Source of the DNA: JANXQE01 sp035651635
Lineage (GTDB): Bacteria > Verrucomicrobiota > Verrucomicrobiia > Limisphaerales > UBA8199
NCBI GenBank assembly: GCA_035651635.1
Contig: DASRFK010000217.1
Location: forward strand, 1-64,000
Reading direction: 5' to 3'
Length of the DNA: 64,000 nt
The position numbers and the translations under genes were made by a program. Every line of letters begins with the position of its first letter. Position 1 is the stretch's first letter. Under the pieces are notes generated by a model, which was given only the letters and a program-made list of their open reading frames with translations, made no database searches and had not been told where the DNA came from. This document shows positions 27,750 through 34,942 of this stretch, in pieces.

Positions 27750-29564
27750 ATGAGTGTCACCGATCGGATAAGTGCGTCGCGCCGACGCGGGTTCCGGCTG
27801 GTGGCGGCGGTGGGGGTCCCGCTGGCGCTGCTGCTGCTGATGGAAGTCCTGCTGCGGGTGGTGGGTTACGGGTATGCCACAGGTTTTTTTCGGAGCGGCC
27901 GGATCGAAGGGCGAGCAGTCTGGATGAACAACCCGGAGTTTGGGCGGCGCTTTTTTCCCCCTGGTCTGGCGCGCTCGGCGGAACCATTCAGTATCGCGGC
28001 GCAGAAGCCGCCGGACACGCTGCGGATTTTTGTGTTCGGCGAATCGGCAGCCATGGGGGATCCGGATTTTAAATTCGGTCTGCCGCGGATGCTCGAAACC
28101 TTGATAAGAAAGCGGTACCCCAACCGAAAGGTGGAAGTGATCAACGCGGCGATGGTGGCGATTAACTCGCATGTGATTCTGCCGATTGGCCGTGACTGCG
28201 CGGAACGCCAAGGAGATTTGTGGGTAGTCTATATGGGTAACAACGAGGTGATCGGCCCCTTCGGATCGGCTTCGGTGTTCGGAGCGCGGGCGCCCGCGCT
28301 GGGGCTGGTGCGCGCAGGACTATGGCTTAAAACGTGGCGGCTGGGGCAGCTCTTGTCGGCTGGGTTGCACGCCTTGATGCCGCGTTGGCAAGCCAGCCGA
28401 GAATGGGGCGGCATGGAAATGATGGCCGGGCAGAAGGTCCGCCATAACTCGCCGGAAACACAACGAGTCTATCGCCATTTCCGTCGGAACCTGGATGATT
28501 TGCTGGAGGTGGCCGCCCGGGCCGGGCTACACGTGATTCTTTGCACCGTTCCGACCAACTTGAGGGATTGTGCGCCATTCGCCTCCGCGCATCGTCCCGA
28601 TCTCAGCGCCGGAGAACTGGCGCAATGGCAATCCGCCTATGACGCCGGAGTGGCGGCCCAAAGCGCGGGACAATGGGAGGCCGCCGGCCAGGCATTCGAG
28701 CGGGCGATCAGGATTGACGACCAATTCGCCGATCTGGCGTTTCGACGAGCGCAATGTTGCCGGGCACTCGGGCGAGCGGACGAGGCCGGCCGCTGGTTCA
28801 AGCGGGCCCGTGATTGGGACGCGCTTCAGTTTCGCGCCGACAGCGAAATCAATGCGCAGATCCGCCGTGCCGCCGCTTCGAGGCCAGACCGAGCGCCTGA
28901 ATTGCTGGATGCCGAGGAACTGTTCCGGACCAACAGCCCGGACGGCCTGCCGGGCCGCGAGTATTTTTACGAGCACGTCCATCTGACACCGGAAGGAAAC
29001 TATTTGTTGGCGCGGTCAGTGGCCGAAGCCGCCGAGCCAGCGCTATCTCTTGAGCCCACCGGTGATTGGTTATCGCAGACGGAGTGTTTTCGTCTGCTGG
29101 GATTGACCGACTGGAACCGGTACAACGCCTTCAACGTTATCCTGGACCGAATCCAGGGAGCGCCCTTTACCAATCAGATCGATCATCTTGACCAGGTTCA
29201 ATACTTAACCGAACGGCTCGCCAATTATCGGCAAGCGACCAAACCGGCCCAGCTGCGACGGCAGGCGACGGAAGTGGCGCAATTGGTCCAAGGCCGTCCT
29301 GAAGATGCGGATCTGCGTTGGAATCTTGCGGGCCTGCTCGAATCTTGCGGAGATCTGCGAGGAGCGGAAGAGCAGTGGCGCGCGCTGATACGTTTACAGC
29401 CGCAATCGGCGTTGCCGCCCTACAACCTGGCCAAGCTGCTTGAGAACGCCGGGCGTCCGGATGAAGCGCTGGCCTTATACCGCCAGTCACTTCGCCTCGG
29501 TGAAAATGAGAACCCCGCGCGCGCCGCGCTCAGAAAGCTCCTCTCACGCCAGAACCACAACTGA
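27750..29564 (+). CDS. Membrane-anchored SGNH-hydrolase-like protein with TPR repeats
   Basis: A 604-aa protein with one N-terminal transmembrane helix (LVAAVGVPLALLLLMEVLLRV). A SGNH/GDSL-hydrolase-like domain follows. Its block I reads IFVFGESAAMGDP, with the nucleophile Ser in GES rather than GDS; block III reads YMGNNEVIGPFG; and the late HVHLTPEGN could supply the catalytic His. TPR repeats are inserted around residues 290-350 and form the C-terminal ~120 residues (DLRWNLAGLLESCGDLRGAEEQW). An acyl esterase or acyltransferase role is inferred from the fold only. GTG at 27741 is an alternative start. Confidence 0.78.
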   Translation: MSVTDRISASRRRGFRLVAAVGVPLALLLLMEVLLRVVGYGYATGFFRSGRIEGRAVWMNNPEFGRRFFPPGLARSAEPFSIAAQKPPDTLRIFVFGESAAMGDPDFKFGLPRMLETLIRKRYPNRKVEVINAAMVAINSHVILPIGRDCAERQGDLWVVYMGNNEVIGPFGSASVFGARAPALGLVRAGLWLKTWRLGQLLSAGLHALMPRWQASREWGGMEMMAGQKVRHNSPETQRVYRHFRRNLDDLLEVAARAGLHVILCTVPTNLRDCAPFASAHRPDLSAGELAQWQSAYDAGVAAQSAGQWEAAGQAFERAIRIDDQFADLAFRRAQCCRALGRADEAGRWFKRARDWDALQFRADSEINAQIRRAAASRPDRAPELLDAEELFRTNSPDGLPGREYFYEHVHLTPEGNYLLARSVAEAAEPALSLEPTGDWLSQTECFRLLGLTDWNRYNAFNVILDRIQGAPFTNQIDHLDQVQYLTERLANYRQATKPAQLRRQATEVAQLVQGRPEDADLRWNLAGLLESCGDLRGAEEQWRALIRLQPQSALPPYNLAKLLENAGRPDEALALYRQSLRLGENENPARAALRKLLSRQNHN

Positions 29565-29649
29565 CCGCCGAGTGGACAAATTCTTGTCCGCAGCAATGTC
29601 CGATAACTTTCTGTGCATCTTCAGCCTGGTGCGTTATTTTCCGGCGTGA

Positions 29650-30339
29650 ATGACATTGCTGCTGATCGCCACGCGAAATGACCACAAGGTGGGCGAGATT
29701 CGCGCAATCCTTGGTGACGGTTTTTTGTGCCAATCCCTGGCCGATTTCGCGGACGCCCCCGAGGTGCTCGAAGACGCCGGCACCTTCCAGGGCAATGCGA
29801 CTAAAAAAGCGGTCGAACTCGCCAAATGGCTCGCGGAGAGGCAACCGGGCCCGTCCAATCCACAACAACTACCTGCTTTCGTTCTGGCTGACGACTCCGG
29901 CTTGGAGGTTGATGCTTTGGACGGAGCGCCGGGAGTGCATTCGGCGCGCTTTGCGGCCCTGGACACCGGCCAGGCGGGCAACTCGCCGACGATTGAGAAT
30001 AACGCAAAACTCCTGCGGTTGCTGCGAGATGTACCCCAGGAGAAGAGAAGCGCGAGGTTCAAATGCATCCTCGCTCTCACGCCGGTTTTGCCGAACGCCG
30101 GCGCGACTGCCTCACCGGTTTGTTTGGCCGATGAGTTCGAGTTCCAGACGAGATTGTTTGAAGGGACATGCGAAGGGCGCATTGGATTTGAACCGCGCGG
30201 CCGCGGCGGCTTTGGGTACGACCCGCTTTTTTTCCCCGAGGGATACGATCAAACTTTCGGAGAGCTGAGTGAGGAAGTTAAGAACCGTTTGAGCCATCGG
30301 GCTCGAGCCTTGGAGCAGCTGAAGAATGCTTTGGAGTAG
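29650..30339 (+). CDS. rdgB: Non-canonical purine NTP pyrophosphatase, RdgB/HAM1 family
   Basis: A 229-aa house-cleaning enzyme that hydrolyses dITP, ITP and XTP to monophosphates so that they are not incorporated into DNA and RNA. Family motifs are present in order: IATRNDHKVGEI near the N-terminus, TFQGNATKKA, LADDSGLEVDALDGAPGVHS, and GRGGFGYDPLFFPEGYDQTFGEL with SHRARAL at the end. An insertion of about 25 residues (PVLPNAGATASPVCLADEFEF region) lengthens the beta-hairpin before FEG. It lies 85 bases downstream of the SGNH/TPR gene; no obvious promoter was seen between them. Confidence 0.94.
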   Translation: MTLLLIATRNDHKVGEIRAILGDGFLCQSLADFADAPEVLEDAGTFQGNATKKAVELAKWLAERQPGPSNPQQLPAFVLADDSGLEVDALDGAPGVHSARFAALDTGQAGNSPTIENNAKLLRLLRDVPQEKRSARFKCILALTPVLPNAGATASPVCLADEFEFQTRLFEGTCEGRIGFEPRGRGGFGYDPLFFPEGYDQTFGELSEEVKNRLSHRARALEQLKNALE

Positions 30340-30365
30340 CGCGGACTTTCAGTCGGATGGTACTA

Positions 30366-30752
30366 GGGCTTAGGAGGGCCGAATGATTTGGATCCTCGCG
30401 CGCATCAAACCCGTCTTTCGGTTCCAAAAGCGGCGCAAAGCGCCGCACTCCAAAACGCTGGCGCGCTAGTCTTGGCGCGGGTTCATCATCGGGGCGCTTT
30501 CCAGGAACCGAACGAACTCCGAAGGTTTTGGAGTGCGCCGCTGTGCGGCGCTTTGGGGGCTAAGGAGGGCCGAATGATTTAGATTCTCGCGTGCATCAAA
30601 GCCATCCTTCGGTTCCAAAAGCGGCGCAAAGCGCCGCACTCCAAAACGCTGACGCGCTAGTCCTGGGCCGGGTTCATCATCGGGGCGCTTTCCAGGAACC
30701 GAACGAACTCCGAAGGTTTTGGAGTGCGCCGCTGTGCGGCGCTTTTGGGTTT
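30366..30752. repeat. Tandem pair of ~191-bp palindromic repeats, family B
   Basis: Two nearly identical direct copies, 30366-30556 and 30557-30752. Each starts aaggagggccgaatgattt or very similar. Each contains an inverted pair, aaagcgccgcactccaaaac and gttttggagtgcgccgctg, around a ~65-base centre that includes ttcatcatcggggcgctttc. Differences are scattered single substitutions. The unit offset is 191 bases. Open frames across them are shadows of the repeat. The remaining sequence to 30947 contains no gene I can support. Confidence 0.85.
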
Positions 30753-30947
30753 CACTGACACGCAGCGAAGACATACGCTGTCCCGCGAGCAGACCTGACA
30801 ATCGCCGTACGAAGACCCCTGGCTATCATCTGCACTCAAACCTCAGGATTGCAGGCAGCCAGGTTTATGATAGCCTTTGCGAGTCTCCTAAGCTGGCAGC
30901 TTCTGGCAGTAGCTTGATATGCAAAGGGGGGCAGAACTGTTGAAAAC

Positions 30948-32129
30948 ATGAGAGCTGAATTTTGTCGGCGGTTGATCTTGATCGTTTCAATGCTGGCGGG
31001 TTTTGCCTGCCCGGCGCAGACGAATGGGATCTTCGCAGATTTCACCACCAGCCTGGGGACGTTTACCTGCCAATTGAGCTACTCAAACGCACCCAAAGCA
31101 GTGGCCAGTTTCATCGGGCTGGCGACCGGCCAACGTCCCTGGTTGGATTTGGCGAGCGGACTGGTCCGAACGAATCCGTTTTATGACGGCTTAATCTTTC
31201 ACCGGGTGATCAGCAATTTTGTGGACCAGGCCGGTTCACCTAATGGATTGGGCACGGACGGCCCGGGGTATTCCTTCGTGGATGAATTCAATCCGCTCCT
31301 CAATTTCAATACTCCCTGGATACTCGGCCTGGCCAACTCGGGGCCGGACTCGAACGGCTCGCAGTTCTTCATCACCGTGGCGCCGTTTGCCAACGGCAAC
31401 AACATTTATACCGTGTTCGGGCGCGCGGTTTCAGGTACGAACGTTTTGGCGGCGATCAATCACGTGGCGACTGATAGCAACGATAAGCCCAAGACAAATG
31501 TGTACATCCAGCAAGTCACGATTCGGCGGGTCGGCGGGGCCGCGGAAGCATTTGATATCAATGCGCAAGGCTTGCCTGGTGTGACAAACATCCCGGTTAT
31601 GATCGCGCAAGCCGCAGGCGGCGTTGCCTTAAGCTTCAGCAATCGTCCCTATGCCGACACGCGCTGGTACTCGAGTACCAACCTGACCTCCTGGACCGCA
31701 AATAAGTTTGGGATCGAAATCACGAGTCCCAGCTCCAACTCGGTGAGCGTCGCGACGGATGCGCCCGCAAAATTCTTCCGTGCGGCCCAGATTCAATACC
31801 CTTCCACAACCTTCGCCCCAAAGAACGTCCTGGGGCGCACGTTGATAATGGCTTTTTCGGCCGGCCTCGGCACCAACACGATCGTGTTCAACACTTCAGG
31901 TGGGGGAACATATAACCTGGCGGGCACAAACCCAAATTCAGGGACTCTCAAGAGCTATACCTGGTCCCAGCAGCCATATAACGGTTTGTTGCAGCCGATC
32001 CAGTATTCGGGCCTTTTGGACATGGACCTTGATTTGAACTTCGGCAGCTACACCAATGGCACCTTCACCGGAACGGCGTACAGCACCTTTCCTTTCTCGG
32101 TTTCAGGCACCTTCAAGCTCTCGCCCTAA
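30948..32129 (+). CDS. Secreted cyclophilin-type peptidyl-prolyl isomerase with C-terminal extension
   Basis: A 393-aa protein with a signal peptide (LILIVSMLAGFACPAQT). A cyclophilin domain follows at about 27-200: FHRVI with the catalytic Arg, the GSQFFIT motif, and YTVFGRAVSGTNV. It would catalyse prolyl cis-trans isomerisation of envelope proteins in the periplasm or outside. The ~190-residue C-terminal part includes a domain whose RWYSSTNLTSWTA and AKFFRAA motifs match the short C-terminal modules of other verrucomicrobial exported proteins, plus a final beta-rich segment I do not recognise. The ATG at 30948 follows about 200 bases of sequence after the family B repeats. Confidence 0.88.
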   Translation: MRAEFCRRLILIVSMLAGFACPAQTNGIFADFTTSLGTFTCQLSYSNAPKAVASFIGLATGQRPWLDLASGLVRTNPFYDGLIFHRVISNFVDQAGSPNGLGTDGPGYSFVDEFNPLLNFNTPWILGLANSGPDSNGSQFFITVAPFANGNNIYTVFGRAVSGTNVLAAINHVATDSNDKPKTNVYIQQVTIRRVGGAAEAFDINAQGLPGVTNIPVMIAQAAGGVALSFSNRPYADTRWYSSTNLTSWTANKFGIEITSPSSNSVSVATDAPAKFFRAAQIQYPSTTFAPKNVLGRTLIMAFSAGLGTNTIVFNTSGGGTYNLAGTNPNSGTLKSYTWSQQPYNGLLQPIQYSGLLDMDLDLNFGSYTNGTFTGTAYSTFPFSVSGTFKLSP

Positions 32130-32218
32130 ACGTCGCCGGAACCATGTCGTTATAACGCTAAGGTCAGCGATGTGGCGGAGCAGCATTCGCTCAACCGCCT
32201 GGTTCGGAAGTGACTTTA

Positions 32219-32435
32219 GTCTCACGCAAAGACGCAAAGACGCCAAGGTTTCCTCTGAAAGCCCATTGACCACCCGCTCGATACCGTCTTTCCAGTTCTC
32301 GGGCCAGCACCACTTCATGCACCATTTCGAGCAACCCGGGACCAAGCTCCCGATGCACTTTAACGGCGGCTTCCACCACTACCTTGCCTATCTCATTCTC
32401 CGTCATCTTGGCCTCTTCGCGTCTTTGCGTGAGAC
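32219..32435 (-). pseudogene. Internally deleted GxxExxY gene bounded by 29-bp inverted repeats
   Basis: On the minus strand, ATG at 32406 begins MTENEIGKVVVEAAVKVHRE and continues through GPGLLEMVHEVVLARELE, the normal GxxExxY family N-terminus. The sequence then jumps directly, in another frame, to KDGIERVVNGLSEETLASL plus RLC, the normal family C-terminus. The central ~70 codons, including the PD-(D/E)xK core, are missing. The flanks 32219-32247 and 32407-32435 are inverted repeats agreeing at 27 of 29 positions (core tctcacgcaaagacgc); one abuts the start codon and the other overlaps the C-terminal codons. It cannot make an active nuclease and looks like a MITE-like derivative. Confidence 0.85.
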
Positions 32436-32574
32436 ATGGTTCCCGAACGCGAACCAGTAGAGCGGACACTGATAAACGCAAGTGCTGAGACGAAGCGGGC
32501 TACCAGGATCAGCGGGTTTGAATCACGCTTACTCAAAACCCTCAAACGAGAATAACAGACCGCTCAGCCGTTCC

Positions 32575-32605
32575 TATCCGTGTCCATCAGTGTCCATCCG
32601 TGGTT
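32575..32605. repeat. Solitary end of the GxxExxY cassette repeat
   Basis: The sequence tatccgtgtccatcagtg, followed by tccatccgtggtt, is the same repeat that bounds the intact GxxExxY cassette at 37849-37880 and 38281-38311. Here it stands alone, 18 bases downstream of the suhB stop codon, with no gene attached. Confidence 0.75.
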
Positions 32606-32623
32606 CCCCTTGGCCTTTACGGC

Positions 32624-33427
32624 TTAGCGGGACCAAGGCACGGCGAGCTTTTGGCGCAGAAGTCCATTGCTGGCAACCATTCGGTAAGTGTGATCGGTGT
32701 CGACGGCTTTGCGCCAGAATTCGCCGCCGGCGCATTCGATGATTAGGCCCCCGGCCGCGATATCCCAAATCCGTATGCCGCGCTCGATGTAGCCGTCGAA
32801 CCGGCCGGTGCCGACATAAGTCAAGGCCAGCGCGGCGGCGCCCATCATCCGGACTTTGCGCACACGATAAACCAGTTTGTTGAAGTACGGCAGCGTCGCT
32901 TCGAGACTTTCCCTGGACTTGGCAAACCCAATCGAGACGATGGCTTCTTCGAGTTTGGACCGACGGCTGACGGAAATCACTCTGCCGTTAAGGCGCGCCG
33001 GCCCGCCAATCAAAGCTGTCCAAATCTCGTTACAAAACGGATCATACACGACGCCCACCACCGTCTCGTAGCCGTCCTCGTAAACGGACGGCCCAGCTTT
33101 GGCCGCGCGGCGCTGGAGCGCAATCGAGACGCAAGCATGCGGGATCGTGTAGGCAAAATTGACCGTGCCATCGATGGGATCCACCACCCAGCGAAACTCC
33201 GCGTTTTCATCACCCACAATTCCTTCCTCGCCGAGCACGGCGATGCCGGGGAATCGTGAGCGCAAGGTTTTCTGGATGAGGCGCTGGGACCGAACGTCCA
33301 GCTCAAGCTTGATATCATGTTGAGTGACCGAGTTGGCGCGTTTGCTGGCATGCAATTCCCGGCGCATGAGCCTGCCAACCGCGCGGGCGGCTGCAATGGC
33401 GCTGGCTTGGGCGTTTCTGAGATTCAT
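32624..33427 (-). CDS. suhB: Inositol monophosphatase family protein
   Basis: A 267-aa Mg-dependent phosphatase of the inositol monophosphatase/SuhB superfamily. Metal-site motifs are intact: GEEG (66-69), the signature DPIDGTVNF (83-91) and the late WDIAAGGLIIECAGG. Members hydrolyse inositol-1-phosphate, fructose-1,6-bisphosphate or related substrates, and SuhB also joins rRNA antitermination in E. coli; which applies here cannot be told. It lies 9 bases downstream of the transglutaminase gene and is the last gene of the cimA-valS co-oriented block. The symbol is by family. Confidence 0.88.
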   Translation of the reverse strand: MNLRNAQASAIAAARAVGRLMRRELHASKRANSVTQHDIKLELDVRSQRLIQKTLRSRFPGIAVLGEEGIVGDENAEFRWVVDPIDGTVNFAYTIPHACVSIALQRRAAKAGPSVYEDGYETVVGVVYDPFCNEIWTALIGGPARLNGRVISVSRRSKLEEAIVSIGFAKSRESLEATLPYFNKLVYRVRKVRMMGAAALALTYVGTGRFDGYIERGIRIWDIAAGGLIIECAGGEFWRKAVDTDHTYRMVASNGLLRQKLAVPWSR

Positions 33428-33436
33428 GGGCGCGGT

Positions 33437-34942
33437 CTATTCGACTTTTGCGGGCGCGCCTGGGAGTTCCTTGGCGGTCAACTCGTAAGAGAACTGGTCG
33501 AAATAGATATTATGTCCACCCCATTCGAGTTCACCGCGCTGAAAATCGACATCATCCGAGCGCATGCTTTGTTTGCGCGGTGTGAGCGGTTGGTTGTGGT
33601 CGCTATTGGCGGCCATGCGATATTGATCGAGACCACCGAAATAGAAATCACGTAACTCGCGGCGCTGGTCATCAGATAAGGAGGTGGCGTAGCGGCTGGC
33701 GTAAATACCCATGTAAGGATCCACCGGCACCCAACCATAAGGCGCCAGGTAAATTTCCGTCCAATCGTGGTTCGCCTTGTCACCCGGAAAGATGTTCCAG
33801 CCGGACTGCCACCGGGCGGGAATGCCGTTGAGCCGGCAGAGAGTTATGAAAAGCAACCCTTCCTGGCCACAGTCGCCGTAGCCATGCGAACGGCAGTACT
33901 CGCTGATATTGCGGATTGTCGAATACTCGGTCGCAAAGCTGTATTTTATGTTGCCGGAAATCCAATCGTAAAAACGCTTAGCCTTAAGGCAGGCGTTGGT
34001 TTCTCCGGCGGCAATTTGGGCCGAGAGCGCGCGAATTCCCGGCGTAAACTGAACGTGCTCGGCTTGCCGGACGAAAGGGCTGAGCGCCGGATCGGCCAGG
34101 TCAGCCGGGCGGATGTTCTCGGGCTTGAGGTCGAACCAAACGGCGCGCGTGACGTATTCGTACTGAATCTTGAACTCGGTCGGTTTGCCCTGATGGGCCG
34201 TTTGTTCGAGGTAAACTGACCTTGCCGAGCTCGAAGGCAGGTCAAGGTGCTTGGGCGGCGAACTGGCGGAAACCAGGTTGAAATCGGTCTGGAACGGATA
34301 GAGCCGCGGAATGGGAAGCCAGGCACGAATGATTTCACCGTCCGGGGCGGCATTAGTCTGGGCGGTGACATCCATGGTGACGAGAAAACGTTTGGGCAAA
34401 ACATACGGCTGATGCTCAGCCAGAGCTTGCTTCTTAATGGCAACGCAGGCTTCCCAATGACGTGCTTCCACCGGCGCCGTGTTCTTGAATGGGATACGGC
34501 GTGACCTGAGCTCGGGATACCGGAAGAAGAGGTTGCTGACGCTGGCGGCCATGAATCGCTGTTGCCCGTCGATAACGCGGCTATCGAACCGGCCTTCCTT
34601 CACCCACGAGTTGAATTCCTGCTGCGTGAGATTGGCGACGGATTTTTTCAGTTCCGCAAACAATTCAACCTGGGTAAACGGGAAATCGAGACGGATCCGC
34701 CGCAGACGATCCAGTTCAAACTCCAACTGCGTCCGGGTTTGGATGGACAGATTTGTTTGGATGGACAGATTTCTGTTGTCCAGAGCCATGCCTAATACCA
34801 GGGCAGCTTCGCCGAAACGGCCTTGAGTTTCGAGAGCGCCGGCGTGCGCCACGACTTCGGGCTGCGCAAAACAATTCGGCGCGGCGAGCAGAGCCAGGCA
34901 CAACACCGACAACCCGGGGGACAATGAATTGAGGCGCGTCAT
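33437..34942 (-). CDS. Exported transglutaminase-like protein
   Basis: A 501-aa protein with a signal peptide (SVLCLALLAAPNCFA). The transglutaminase/protease-like core (about residues 310-420) contains the catalytic triad context: GDCGQEG (Cys), NHDWTEIYL (His) and VPVDPYMG (Asp), preceded by YDWISGNIKYS. The N-terminal ~280 residues form a domain seen in similar secreted transglutaminase proteins (REWEACV... AWLPIPRLYPFQ). It probably acts outside the cytoplasm as a peptidase or cross-linking enzyme. The start codon overlaps the valS stop (ATGA), showing translational coupling with a tRNA synthetase, an odd partner. Confidence 0.87.
   Translation of the reverse strand: MTRLNSLSPGLSVLCLALLAAPNCFAQPEVVAHAGALETQGRFGEAALVLGMALDNRNLSIQTNLSIQTRTQLEFELDRLRRIRLDFPFTQVELFAELKKSVANLTQQEFNSWVKEGRFDSRVIDGQQRFMAASVSNLFFRYPELRSRRIPFKNTAPVEARHWEACVAIKKQALAEHQPYVLPKRFLVTMDVTAQTNAAPDGEIIRAWLPIPRLYPFQTDFNLVSASSPPKHLDLPSSSARSVYLEQTAHQGKPTEFKIQYEYVTRAVWFDLKPENIRPADLADPALSPFVRQAEHVQFTPGIRALSAQIAAGETNACLKAKRFYDWISGNIKYSFATEYSTIRNISEYCRSHGYGDCGQEGLLFITLCRLNGIPARWQSGWNIFPGDKANHDWTEIYLAPYGWVPVDPYMGIYASRYATSLSDDQRRELRDFYFGGLDQYRMAANSDHNQPLTPRKQSMRSDDVDFQRGELEWGGHNIYFDQFSYELTAKELPGAPAKVE

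Noticed and set aside
30366..30752. Possible CRISPR array
   Set aside because: Only two long (191-bp) direct copies with no unique spacers and no cas genes.
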